Shown: positions 1 to 24,363 of the stretch, in pieces | Position numbering within the stretch: the stretch's first letter is position 1 | Layout of the letters: each line of letters opens with the position of its first letter | Assembly (NCBI GenBank): GCA_003116995.1 | Contig: BDSL01000008.1 | Span: 682,001 to 746,000 of the forward strand | Direction of reading: 5' to 3' | DNA length: 64,000 nucleotides | Source of the DNA: Yamagishiella unicocca | Lineage: Eukaryota > Chlorophyta > Chlorophyceae > Chlamydomonadales > Volvocaceae | Translations under genes and position numbers: made by a program | Notes under the pieces: model-generated | What the model saw: the letters and a program-made list of their open reading frames with translations, nothing else | Told to the model about the DNA's origin: nothing | Database searches by the model: none

Positions 1-865
1 GCGCAGCCCATGTCGCGGACGTCCGGCCCCTGTCCGCAAGTAATTCCCGGGCAAAGCCAGTGCCCATCGCCACTCCACCCATGCAAGCCTTTAGAGCTGC
101 GATGTGCAGGCTGGCTGCATCTGCAATGCAGGCGATAAGTTCGTGCAGGGGGAAGGCACTACCACGCCACATTGCCTCCAAAAGCCGGGCAAGTTCGCCT
201 GGCAGCTGAGGTTGGGGCGGTGGCTGGGGTGGTGGCTGGGGCGGTGGCTGAGGTTGGGGCGGTGGCTGGGGTGGTGGCTGGGGCGGTGGCTGGGGGGGCT
301 GCTGGGGGGGCTGCTGGGGGGCCTGCTGAGGGGCCACACCGTGCTGCCACCGGCAGGAAGCCCCATGACGTCGTAGGAAAGCGACCCAGGCGTCGATCCA
401 TCCCTCTCGTAGTAGCGACCGCAGCTTAGAACATGCTTTGGACAAGAGTAGCGCGCCCTCTCCGCCGTTGGCGCCATCCAGCCCCCCGTCCTCGGAGACC
501 AAGACTCTCCGAACGTGAGCGATTTCCGCCGCATAACCTTCTAGGAAGGTGTTGTTGTCGGCGTCAAACTTGCTCTGGCTCTCCAAGAAAGCAACTTGAA
601 CCAGCAGATGTTGGCAGTTTATCCGCAGCTGCACGAGTGTGCCATCCCACTGCGCTCTGAAGATTTTCGTGTAGTCTGAAGTGGTGCGCTCTTTGAAGAC
701 GTGCAGCCGGAGGAACGCTGAGACGACAAACTTGCTTATGCCCTCGCGTTGAAGGAAAGAGTGCAGCTCATTTTCTACCGGAATGTACGTATGCTTACAG
801 CCACAGATAGAGCAGTAGTGCTCAGCATCTACGCCACCAAGACTCGCGCCGCTGGTTCGCGCCAT
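1..865 (-). CDS. Unrecognised Gln/Pro-rich protein, 5' part (truncated by window edge)
   Basis: An uninterrupted minus-strand frame starts at ATG 865-863 and stays open for 288 codons to base 1, so the 3' end lies outside the window. An in-frame TAG lies about 13 codons upstream with no other ATG between, which fixes the start unless there is an upstream exon. The N-terminus (starting MARTSGASLGG) has a small Cys cluster, CSICGCKH, around residues 18-25. A globular, charged stretch follows (residues 30-165), then a run of QQP/QPPP repeats (about 185-215), then a second globular part with LLEAMWRGSAFPLHEL. I do not recognise the family. The Cys cluster could bind a metal. Codon use is less GC-biased than in the large genes to the right. 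It is transcribed divergently from the cyclase. Confidence 0.6.
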   Translation of the reverse strand, partial: MARTSGASLGGVDAEHYCSICGCKHTYIPVENELHSFLQREGISKFVVSAFLRLHVFKERTTSDYTKIFRAQWDGTLVQLRINCQHLLVQVAFLESQSKFDADNNTFLEGYAAEIAHVRRVLVSEDGGLDGANGGEGALLLSKACSKLRSLLREGWIDAWVAFLRRHGASCRWQHGVAPQQAPQQPPQQPPQPPPQPPPQPPPQPQPPPQPPPQPPPQPQLPGELARLLEAMWRGSAFPLHELIACIADAASLHIAALKACMGGVAMGTGFARELLADRGRTSATWAA

Positions 866-2256
866 GCTGCAACCCAGCCATTCAAGCACACCGCCAATGC
901 CCTAAAAATGCTCTATAATATTATGGAAAATGCAAGCTAAATGGATAGAAAATTTTGTTTAAAAAAGGCGTGTTCAGGCAGGGACGACCGGGACGAAGAT
1001 ACTCGGCCAACGCCTGCCAACGCCGGCGGTACCTGTCGTACAGTATCGTGGCCATTTGGGGTTCCGGCACGCGTCTTATCCTAATGATATTAGTGCCCCG
1101 AACGTATCCGACCTTACTGGCGCTTTGTGGGCACCTCCCTTGCCCGGGGCTACCGCGCGTTGATGCGTGCGTGCTGGATAACGCCAGTGAGGCAGCGTCG
1201 GACATTAGTCATTCGGTCGGGGGCTACCACTCGCTCATTAGTCGTACGACACATGCCTTACGACACATACCTGACGGTGCCTGCCTTATGAAGGTGCCAG
1301 ACCGTGCCAGAAAGGCTGTTAGTTAGAGTTTATATTTTCCGCTACCGATGCCGAGCACGGATCGTGGTGGAGTGAATCAAGTGAATAAACCAGGTGTAGG
1401 TATGTGCCATGTGTGACTGAGGAAGGGACACAGGCCGCGCGCCCCGCTGCCGGCCCGCTCAGGTGGCCGCTAGGAACGTAGGTAGGGTAGAGAGTAAACC
1501 GGAGGAGGCAGGATCGGGCACTCTGGCTCTCTTGGCTGTCAAGGTTTTGTGCATGGTTTGTTGAAAAAGAGCTAGGGGATTCATAACGCCGAAATCGGGT
1601 AAAGCCTTGAAGCTCGCTCTGCTCGCTCGCTCCACCATGCACAGGGTTCTCTCTTTTAATGGCCATCGGATACTGAATGACGCTTGTGGCGTAACAACAT
1701 GCGCATTGGGACATACGCCTGGCATGCATGTCTTAAACATGTAGGGTTTTTATACCTCTTAGATTTTCGTTATTAAGGAAGCCCTGTGCCGCGAAGCTGG
1801 TGCTACCCCGTGCTTGCAACTGTTTTCATACATAAACTTCTCCAAGGTAACACGGTTTCCTTGCCGCGACGCTATGGGTGCTGGTCACGGTTGCTTAGCC
1901 TCTGCGCGTCAAAGGAGAGTCGGACCCATATGCCTTACTGTTAGGATTGAGTTCGTCCAACTTTGCATCAGCCTTTCTTAGGCAGGCGCGTCGTATTACC
2001 TATTTCTGGTAACAAAAGCCTACATGTATTCTCATCGTTCATATAGACGTCTTACGCATGGGCGGGATGCAAAGAAGGGGCAGGGGACGACATCCGACGT
2101 ACGGGGGACGAGCCCTTGGAATTAACTACGATTTTGCACATACCTGCCCTAGCCACAATATGAGGTACTTGCCGCGGACAAGCGACAAATGTTGAGCTGA
2201 GTTTTTTTCTTGTTGGAAGTCCGCGACACCATGCGGCGTGGTGAACGGGACTGAGG
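866..2256. other. Divergent intergenic region
   Basis: This 1.4 kb lies between two genes transcribed away from each other and should hold both promoters. I see no convincing coding exon, RNA gene or repeat; the ORFs of 70-136 codons here have no recognisable features. Confidence 0.5.
914..923 (-). promoter_or_regulatory. TATA-like box of the left-edge gene
   Basis: An AT-rich taatattata motif on the minus strand lies about 50 bp upstream of the ATG at 865, in otherwise GC-rich DNA. It is placed like a TATA element, but this is position and composition only. Confidence 0.25.
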
Positions 2257-15515
<13,259 letters not shown>

Positions 15516-16668
15516 AGGGGAACGGGGCCAGCTGGAGGCGGGGCCATTGGGCCTGGGAGGACATGCTCGTTGAAGGACAGGGTTGAATGAAAATGAGGAG
15601 CGGAGTGAGGAGCGGTGACAAGGAGCGAAACATTGATGGTATTATGGATGCGGGGGCCGGCGCTGGGAATCCTAAGGGGACATATGCTTACGCCATGAAG
15701 GGCGGGACGTAGAATTCACGGAATGAAGCGTTGTATTGCGCATTGCGCGCGCATGGGTCTTGAGTGCGAGCGGCGGCGGCCCAGCCCCTTGAATGTGGCG
15801 CCGCGGTTTTGGCCACTGCAGTGGCTTTCAGGCAAACGCACATTGGGCGAGAGCTGTGGTCCATCAGGTCGCGATAGCGGCGGCTTTGGCGATGATTGCC
15901 GCGGAGTACCGAGGTGGGCAGATTGTGTGGAGCACTGGTCAGGGCATCAGTGGGGTTGCATAAAGGGGGAAGGGGCCGTCCGACGTCGCCTGCGAGCCGG
16001 GTCACGACACACGCAGGACGCTTGAGACAAGCTCCGGGTGGGTGATTGCGTGGGGCACTTGAGGGACTCCCAGTGGGGTATCTCAGCAAAGTTTGTATAT
16101 GAGGGGAGGGAATTCCAGTGGGATGTCTCAGCAGCAAAGTTTGTATATGAGGGGCTGGCGGCGCGCCGCGCAGCCCGCGCTGCAGCAGTCTTCATTTGGC
16201 GGGCGAACACGGTAGCGCTCATGCGCCGTGCAGTACTACCTCATCGGCCCTGTGCCATCAATGCGTCCGTAAATTATAATCTTGAAACATAGGCACAAGC
16301 GGTCTCAGTTGTTGTTGGAGAGAGGAAGGAGGAGAGAAACGGCGAGGCGCGCGTAAGATGAATGGACGGATGGTCGGCCGTGCATGGGCTGGCGGTCGTG
16401 AGACACGCATGTTGGATGATGGGGGCATGCGGGGGGCGGGGACGTCTGCTGTGTGGCTGGTAGGCGCTGTCCATGCTGGCGTCACCGGCGATACCCGCGC
16501 GGCTGTGAAGCGCGCGGCGGCTGCTACCTGCGCCTTGGCTGAATGGCCGGCCAGGCCGGTCAAAAGCCGCAGTGCATTGACGTGCCGTGCTCTGTGCCGG
16601 CGAGTGGGAGCTGAGGCAAATTGGGTTCTCTGTGTACCGGCACCGGGGCGGCCTACGGGGGGCATATG
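15516..16668 (+). other. Probable 3' UTR of the cyclase
   Basis: No coding exon is seen between the TGA at 15513-15515 and the first TGTAA downstream. It contains a tandem duplication: 16068-16106 and 16113-16154 share ccagtggg...ctcagc, then caaagtttgtatatgagggg. Confidence 0.45.
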
Positions 16669-16673
16669 TGTAA
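16669..16673 (+). terminator. TGTAA poly(A) signal candidate
   Basis: First TGTAA on the sense strand after the cyclase stop codon. TGTAA is the usual poly(A) signal in Chlamydomonas relatives. The implied 1.15-kb 3' UTR is long but within range. Confidence 0.4.
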
Positions 16674-18865
16674 CGCCCAGGCCACGTGAGCCTGACTGGT
16701 TGGGTGCCAGCCTTGCCGCTCGCCTGTGAGCGATGCTGGTATGTCACTCCCCACGGATCCCACTCGCTTAATTTCGAGATAAGGGATTAACGGGAAGCAT
16801 ACCGTGCGTGCAAACGACCGACGCGTGCGCGCGGCACGGCACGTGTGGCGCTCTCGGCGGTTGCGCCTTCGGTTGTCGCACGTGCGAGCTATTCTGTCTT
16901 CGGCTCTCGAATGTGCGAGCAGCCGGCAGCTCGAGCGATCGCACGGCCGGATCTGGATCCACGTGTGTGTTCCAGCCTGGCGTTGGATCTTGCCGTTATT
17001 GCACGTGGGGTTGGGTCCTTACATCGCGCACTCCTGGTGTGAAGCGCCTTGCAGGTGCGGGCAGCAGCTGCTTTCCTGGGACGGCTGTCCTCACGCTGTC
17101 GGTCCGTCGCTTGTGGGGTATTTTGCCCAAAGGAGCTGTTGTGCTGGCTGTGCCGAAAGGCGCCGCCCGGCGGCCAAAGCGTTGCGATGGAGGACTGTTA
17201 GCGAGCTGAGCCCGACATCAGGAGGTCGTGGGCTGTGTGACGCGCGTTGTTACTGTTGCCGCAGCGCCGCACATTTTCTCTTGGGCGTAGCGTTGTTGTC
17301 GCGGAGTGACGGAGTGTGATGTCACCATGGTCTTGCCGTGGACGTGCACGGAGGCTGTGGTTTTGGTGTGCACTTTCTGGGCGGGCCTTTGCGCGCCTAG
17401 TGCGCTGCAGCCCTGGGCTAGGTAGTGCCGTGGTTGAAGGTCTGGCCAGGAGCTGGCGCGCTGCTGACGGCCATGCTTTCGTCAGCTATCACCAGCAGGC
17501 GTCAACTGCGCCATATCCTTGACTTTTCACTGTCAGATTACTTGGTTGGGGGGTGGAATCGGCGTGTGGGACAACCAAGGGTTCAGCGGTCAACTTGCTG
17601 TTGGACCCCGCAATAAGGCTAGTGCACTGATCGGCGCAATGCTCAACCTACGGCTTCTGTCTTGAGCGGCCGGCGCTGACAGCCGGAGCGGGCTGCTATG
17701 GGCAGGACAAGCTTGTTCATGCACTTGTGTGAATGGTGCGAGGCGTGTGGCGAGGTGCACCAGCGTGCTGTACGGACGGTCGTACATCGGAGCGGTACTA
17801 AATTGGATTACTACCACCCGACGGGTCGAGCACTGGAAAGGAGTAAGAAAAGCATCCTTTTCACACTCACGGGACCAAGAAAGCACTGACAGGTTGCCGC
17901 ATCTGGCGGCGCGCGCGCTGATTCGTTGTGGGCGGGTTTTGGAGTTTCCTCCCTGGACCCACCGGTGGTATTACGTGTTTTGCAGCATGTTCTGGCGTTC
18001 AGCAGCAGAATTGGCTTGCGCTCAACGGTGGTTGTCAACTTCGGGCCCTCATGGGCTCCGAGGGTGTCCCTCGTACTGAGCCAGGGTCATAGATTGATAA
18101 AAACCGCGCCCATGAAAGGCGCAGAACTCGTTTTTCGTCGTTTTGTGTTCCTTGGCCGGGATGATAGTGCGGAACCCTAAATCCAGCACTGCAGGCCCCC
18201 CAGACGCCCGCACCAATTCGCCTTGCGCGTGACTCGTACTTCACGTGCGCCTGAGAAAAGATATGTTGGGGGTGACTTGTGAAGGCGATGTAAGCCACAT
18301 GACCCCTGGGGGCCCTTGTTCGGGGTTTCTGGTGGTTTGCCTTGTCTACTTATTTGTCCTTCTTCCTGCGTCTCTTTCAGTGTCAGGCGATGCGCCTGAT
18401 GGCTCTGCCTTATGGTCTGGGGCCCACTGTAACAGTTACTAAGACAGGCTAAGACGTGGCGCTTCTTCTCCAGATGTCTCAAGCGACACCCGCACGACAC
18501 CGTCCGTACCTTATGGGGCGCCATAAACAGGCAAAAGCAATCAGGCAAAACCCGCATGGGCGAGAATGCATTAGGATGCTTTTTTGGAGGATGTAGAGGT
18601 GAAAAGGCTGCGTACACTTTGCAACAATCTCGTGCAAGGATTGTGCAACAACTGTGCATGCACCTGCAACAACTGAAGTGGTCAGGGGATGGATCCAACT
18701 TACCAACCTCCCCTCCACGCACACCAACACGATAAAATGCCAATAAAGATGATATTACTCATCATTTGTTTACAAATTCGGCTTATGATACCCTGGAGAT
18801 GAAATCATCCCAGAAGAAATTCCTGAACACGGCTTCTTATGATCACCGGGCCCCTACAATGCAAA
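16674..18865. other. Unassigned intergenic DNA
   Basis: No supported gene. Part of it (18388-18440) resembles 34540-34593: both read ggcgatg(c/t)gcc(t/c)gatgg, then a tggtc block, then cccactgtaac(a/c)gttac. It is therefore partly dispersed-repeat DNA. Confidence 0.4.
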
Positions 18866-18882
18866 CCTCATAATGCCACAGG

Positions 18883-19226
18883 CCTCATGTGCCCGCAATT
18901 CGCCGGATTTCATCGGAAATCCGGGATGAAAGTAAGCCGTACTCCCGCCGAATTTCATCCAACGCGAATTGCAATTCGCATGTGCTGCAAATCAAAATAC
19001 ATAGCACCTGGCGCAGCGCACGGCTGCCATAGCGATCAATCTTTAATATTTACAACGCCCGTAGGACGCCTGCGGAACTCGCGCCTCGCGCGGCCACCGG
19101 CCGCGCGCATTGTAACTTGCCAGGCGCCGCGCGGCCTTTTCTACCTATTCCACGACCTGCCTCTTTCATAAGTCACTTACAGCGTACTACACAGCCTAGG
19201 ATGGCGGAAAGCGGCGACCGGCGCCC
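18883..19226 (+). repeat. Left terminal inverted repeat
   Basis: Starts cctcatgtgcccgcaattcg and ends ggcgaccggcgccc. It matches the reverse complement of 23359-23705 with scattered differences (for example cgcggccaccggccgcgcg versus cgcggacaccggccgcgcg). A candidate ATG (19201) lies inside it. Confidence 0.92.
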
Positions 19227-22200
19227 AGCAGGTGTGGGTCATCTGGTTGTGAAGCATGCTGAGGGGTTCGCCGAGGCAACGGCCATTCAAGTCGAGTCGT
19301 CGACGGTGTGCTCTCTTTGCATTGCCATTGCAGACGTACTGGACCTCTCAACCGGGTATGACAGCCCGGTGCCTGAGCGACGGCGTAGGTTAAATACCGG
19401 TGGCGTGTTGCACATCAACAGGTGCGTACCCAGCCAGCAGGGGGGTATCCTTAAACTGTCCGTTGCGGCTGATGCCAAACTGCACCCGGTGCTTCTGTGG
19501 CAGGCTGCCAGCGGTGGCTCTGATCCCGCCTCCAACCGGGTCCGTGGCGTGCATGCGTCTGGCCCTTGGGGTGCAGCGGGTCGGCAGGGAATGTGCCATC
19601 GGCGCAGCAGCGGCGGCAGCGGCCCGGCGCGAAGCTGCGCAACGGCACTGGGCCTGACTGGTAAGGCACGTGTGTCCAAGATAGGTCGTTTGCCATTGTT
19701 TAAGCGAGGGTGGTGCTGCTGCAGGCGCCGACTCGCCTCCCTATCGGGTAGTCCATCAGTGCCAGGCGCACGACGTCATCGAGGTCTCATCCGATGATGG
19801 TGATGATGACGGTGGGTGGGTCGGCGTGCATGTTGTTTTGTGGGGGTGGTGGCATGGATCCTCGTCCTGTTCCTTGCCAATGTATTTCACATGGACGGTT
19901 CAGCATGGACTGTAACCCGATGGCACGCTGACCAGTGCAGTGCACCTCTGGCCTGTCAGCAACCCGCGCCTGTTTCGCCCGCCCCCATCCAGGGTCCACG
20001 GCGCAGCGCGCTGCTGCACGGTCCGCCGACCAGGCGGGGACATGGGTGGCCGCGGCTGTGTGGCCGCCAGGCGGCGGAGCGGGGGCTTCCGTGCTGCCAA
20101 CTGGCACCACGGACCAGCGCGACGCGGTGCCTCGGCGGTACCGCACGGGCGGTAACCGCTGCGGTGGGGCATGTGAAAACTGCAGACATCCCCACTGGAA
20201 GAAGGGGTGCCTCGGACCCGTGGCCAGAATGCAAGCGCAGACGCCTGCTCCTCCGCTGGTGCCGTGCCCTCCGGCCCCGCATCTGGTGCAGCGCCAGCAG
20301 CAGGCCATCATCTCGGACATGCAGCAAGTGCTCAGCGCCATGCAGGACTTCCTTGCGGCGATGCAGGGTCAACCACAGCCGTCCTCAACCCCACGACAAA
20401 CTGTACAGCGCATTGCAAGGCAGCAACCGCAGCCACAGGAGGCCCGGCGCGGGGTGATGTGTGTCGTGGACCTGGAGCGCCGTGGCTATGTGTGCAACCC
20501 GCGCCAGCGCTCCCTATCGCCACATGGCTGGACGTAGAGCCCGTGCGGCATGCGCTGCCGCAGTGGGTTACCCCGTGTGACTCCGTCGGCCAGGTTTGCA
20601 GCGAGCGCGTTACCCATGTTCTCGTGCGACAGCACCCCGCCCCCGAGCGCTTCGGTAGCGGCATGTGGCTTAGCGTGTCGTATAAGATGTCGTGAGTTTG
20701 GCCGTGGCACGCGAATCGCGAGCCAAACGCGGTCATGTTTTTAGAGGCACTCGCTCGACGCAAATTAGCGTGCACCTTTGCGCGTGCAAGCCGCGCAAAT
20801 GGGTGTTTTTACGTGTGCGTACGTTTAAGTAAGCGCAGGGGTGCAGTCGCAATGCAGGATGTGTGTGTCTGTGTGTCTGGCGCTTCGCAAGAGGCAATCC
20901 GGCAGTCAGGGCAGGCAGGTTTAACGGTCGAGGGGGGAGGTATGAAAAGTAAGCCCGAGTGACGAGAATCTAGGGGAGGGGACAGATGGCGGGAGGTCAC
21001 CCCAGACAATCTTCTGCGGTCTGGACCTCGTTGCGAGGGTGTGTTTAGTGGCAGAGGACTGGTTCGTAAGGACGTGGCAGAGGACTGGGTCGTGAGGACG
21101 CGACCGACAGGAGGGACGTTTGATCCCGTAATGTGGTAATTTCGTGGAATTGTCGGTCTCTCGCCGTTCTCTCTGGAAAGCCAATGCGACCCATGGGCCG
21201 TTTCGGAACCGATACGACGGTCATGAAGCGTGCAATGACAACGACACGTTGGACATGCAGCTTCTCGAGCCCTAGCTCTACCAGTATTGAAGAGAATGTC
21301 ACAGCGCCAGCACAAACGTCAGGCTAACGATCACCTGCTGTTGAGTAGTAGGCTGCTACACGCCACAGGGCCGGACGATATAGTTTTTGCTGGCGTCTTT
21401 GAAAAGCACGTGAATGAGTTTGACATATACGCATCAAAGCACGCCAAGAGGTCACCAGATTGGACCCGGTGGCTGATTCAGCTCGCGCAGCGCTCGCAAC
21501 CGAACACCTCACTGAGACGCCTGTGCCGCTGGGTAGCGTGCAAGTGCGTATATCGGACAGCACGTACGGCCTCAATGAGAGTGTGGTTAATGACGCAAAG
21601 CGCAATCGGACGCGGCGCTGGGGCCGGTACGAGGACGACGTGCGCAAACATGTACGAGAGCAAGGCGAGGCCAAGCCCTTCCTGGGGTACATTCTCTCCG
21701 TTGGTACTGATGGTGCAACCAAGACCATCCTCGGCGGGCAGCGTGCGCTGGCCATGTTCTCCAGCAGAAGCTGGGTGCAGCAATTCGAGCGGTACGTCAT
21801 GGAAGCACGTGGAGGGGCTTCGATCGGTGCACGTGTTTAGGGAAAAGCAAGGGCGGTACCAAGTCCCCCCTCTCCCCCCGGTCCCACCATTACGTACGCA
21901 GGACATAGCAGCTTCCGCCCCCTGCGTTCTTCGAAGCCCAGGTGCGATTCGATGGGGCGGGTCGCCTTGCTGCTCCTGCGAGGTGTACGGCGCGACCACA
22001 CAGCCCTGCTTGCGTCTCAGATATGCTGAGTTCCGCGGTCTGATCACTGCGCCCCTCAGCGACTGGCCCGTAGCGGCAGGGCGAGCGGACCACGGGTGCC
22101 GCGTGGTACACGTCGGGAATGGTGACCCATTAATACCTGACAACGGCAGTGCGGGCGCCGGCCCAGCGGACAGCGTGCTGTTGCCGTGCAGCCTGGGGAT

Positions 22201-22659
22201 TACATCTGGCTGGAGGATGGGTCGCTGGACGGCACCATGGTGCGCTGCGTACAGCGCGGCCAAGGCCTGCACTACTGCCACAGTGGGCACGGCAGCAAAT
22301 GCTCCCATGTGTCCAGCGTAGGCCGGGCATTCCGTGCAGAGCTGCCCTGGGCGCACACGGACGACACGGTGCAGAGCGACCAAATCGCCGGTGGGACGGA
22401 CGGCCGGGAGGCACAGGGTGTCGATGGCGGCGACGGAGGTGGTGTCGTGAGCGGCAGCGGAGACAGCGACAGCAATAATGGTGGAGAGGATGGTGAGGAG
22501 CCCGCCCAAGACGCGACTGGTCGACTGCCTTGCCAGCACTGCACCGGCGTCGCTTATTTGCCATGGAGTACGTACGTCAGCTCGACGGCCTCGCGGCCGG
22601 TCCGGGACAGTGATGGCGGGCATCGGGACTTGACAGTTCAAGGGCCATGGACGGACTGA
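19201..22659 (+). CDS. Element-encoded protein(s), exon structure unresolved
   Basis: Plus-strand segments with protein-like composition lie inside the TIR element. 19201-19660 starts MAESGDRRPAG and ends at a GTAAGG donor. 19720-19800 encodes an acidic block, SSDDGDDD. 19935-20537 has a CENCRHPHWKKGC cluster and an amphipathic Gln/Met helix, ISDMQQVLSAMQDFLAAMQ. 21460-21840 includes RYEDDVRKHVREQG and FLGYILSVGTDGATKTILGG. 22186-22659 includes GDYIWLEDGSLDGTMVRC and a Cys/His cluster LHYCHSGHGSKCSH, then an acidic Gly-rich tail. The frames differ, so either several introns or decay separates them. The Cys/His clusters would suit a DNA-binding transposase or accessory protein, but I see no catalytic triad and assign no function. 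Confidence 0.35.
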
Positions 22660-23091
22660 CGTGGCAGCACGCGTGTGACGTTCGGTGGAAGGGGGAGGGG
22701 GAGCGGCTACAGCTGTGTTTCGACCGGCAAGTGGCGTTGAGTATAACTGACTGTGTGACACTGTCTCGTGATAACGAATGAATTAGGGGGCTCATTGACA
22801 TGCATGGTTGTAACGCGGGGCTTTTCGTGTGGTGCTCAAAAGTGGTTGCATCCCTGCACCAGCCAGGATTGACCCGCTGTCCTGCGAGACAGAGCCCGTT
22901 CATGTCGAGAATGAGATGCTTATGACCCACACGGTACCAGGCCACGCGTACGTCCGTGTGGTTCGTACGACAGGCGCCACTCCAGCCGTCCATTACCACA
23001 ACCAACCAGCATAATGAATCTGAATCGTTCAGTTTGCCAACACCGTGGCGCCGTGTCAGACAGTAGTGAGAGCGTTGCTAGGCTGCGCATC

Positions 23092-23158
23092 GTCGTACAC
23101 GCCGCTGGGCCATCATCGTACACGCCGCTGGGCCATCATCGTACACGCCGCTGGGCCA
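23092..23158 (+). repeat. 23-bp tandem repeat, three copies
   Basis: gccgctgggccatcatcgta plus cac is repeated at 23101 and 23124, with partial copies on either side. It lies within the transposon, just inside the right TIR. Confidence 0.9.
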
Positions 23159-23358
23159 GGCCCTGGCGACGGCGGGTGCTGCTGCAGCGGCCCGTGTCGC
23201 CCAACCCCAAACCCCAGCCGCCACCCCCGCTCCAGCCCGCCAGGCCGCCACCCCCGTGCTCAGATGCCGCGTTCGCTGTACGATCCCGTCCCGGCGCTAC
23301 AAAGCAGATGTGACGCCCCGAAGCCGCCCACATTACATAACTCAATCGCGCATTGGCA

Positions 23359-23705
23359 GGGCGCCGGTCGCCGCTTTCCGCCATCCTAGGCTGTGTAGTA
23401 CGCTGTAAGTGACTTATGAAAGAGGCAGGTCGTGGAACAGGTAGAAAAGGCCGCGCGGCGCCTGGCTGCAAGCTGCAATGCGCGCGGCCGGTGTCCGCGC
23501 GAGGCGCGAGTTCCGCAGGCGTCCTACGGGCGTTGTAAATATTAAAGATTGATCGCTATGGCAGCCGTGCGCGGCGCCAGGTGCTATGTATTGTGATTTG
23601 CAGCGCATGCGAATTGCAATTCGCGTTGGATGAAATTCGGCGGGAGTACGGCTTACTTTCATCCCGGATTTCCGATGAAATCCGGCGAATTGCGGGCACA
23701 TGAGG
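23359..23705 (-). repeat. Right terminal inverted repeat
   Basis: Reverse complement of 18883-19226. The outer end reads ...cgggcacatgagg, followed by two G and then the direct repeat cctcataatgc. Confidence 0.92.
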
Positions 23706-23801
23706 GGCCTCATAATGCATATGCATCAATTCAGTTAACAAAGTGTCTAAGAGACTAGAATTCAAAAACGGCCCATGGTCATAAAAGCACTCCGGTCGTG
23801 A

Positions 23802-24260
23802 CACCCTGCTGTGACAGGAAGCCCCTGGAGTTTCTTACACATGTTTTCGCCCGCGCGCTATACGCCGTCCTGAATACTGCCATAGACACGTGAGATTAGG
23901 CAAAAGTTATCTGAAGGAAACATAAGCGAAGCGCGCTTTACCGCCAACCATTCTGCATTACCCGACGCCCGCCGCATGCTGAAGGTAACATCCATTTGCA
24001 AACCCAGAATACTGTAATACTTTCCTGCAAAAAACATAATGTTTCTGCATGGGTTGCCTTGTCTTATTCAGAGGAATGGATGCGGGACAAGCGAACGTCC
24101 GCGATTTGGTTCACGATATGAATGCGTTGGACTGGTTGCTAAATCGGAATAACTTGCGCCTAACCTCACGTGTCTATGGCTGTAATCAGGACAGCATATA
24201 GCGCGCGGGCGAAAACACGTATAAGAAACTCCAGGGAGGCTTCCGGTCACAGCGGGGTGC
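23802..24260. repeat. Inverted-repeat element (MITE-like)
   Basis: Arms of about 110 bp (23802-23910 and 24149-24260) are inverted copies at roughly 85-90% identity by eye. They share blocks such as ctatggc...caggac...tatagcgcgcgggcgaaaaca and aagaaactccagg. They enclose about 240 bp that is not shared. The region lies between the long-TIR transposon and the oxygenase gene. It could be a small non-autonomous transposon or an inverted duplication. No target duplication was recognised. Confidence 0.65.
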
Positions 24261-24363
24261 CAAAAGGCCCATATGGTACGCAGCCTATGGCCTACACACA
24301 CATCTGTATGCACAATGCAGCCCAACTTCATGGTGTTGTAGCCTCACATACTGACAGTCCCTC

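Larger units (their letters stand above)
18877..23707 (+). mobile_element. DNA transposon with long terminal inverted repeats
   Basis: A 4.8-kb element bounded by inverted repeats of about 345 bp (18883-19226 and 23359-23705) that are nearly identical. The 11-bp sequence cctcataatgc occurs directly at both outer flanks (18866-18876 and 23708-23718) and is taken as the target-site duplication. Long TIRs plus a 9-11 bp duplication is the usual layout of Mutator-like (MULE) elements. I could not identify a DDE transposase or a KDZ/Zisupton signature, so the superfamily is open. The high identity of the TIRs suggests recent movement. Confidence 0.8.

Noticed and set aside
16804..17522. Plus-strand ORFs of 130-170 codons at 16.8-17.5 kb
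   Set aside because: Cys/Arg/Trp-rich composition, overlapping frames of similar length, no splice or family evidence.
21478..22761. 427-codon minus-strand ORF in the TIR transposon
   Set aside because: Composition is Pro/Arg/Ala-rich with no recognisable segment. The plus strand of the same stretch has more protein-like blocks and an acidic tail. I keep the plus strand but cannot exclude this ORF.
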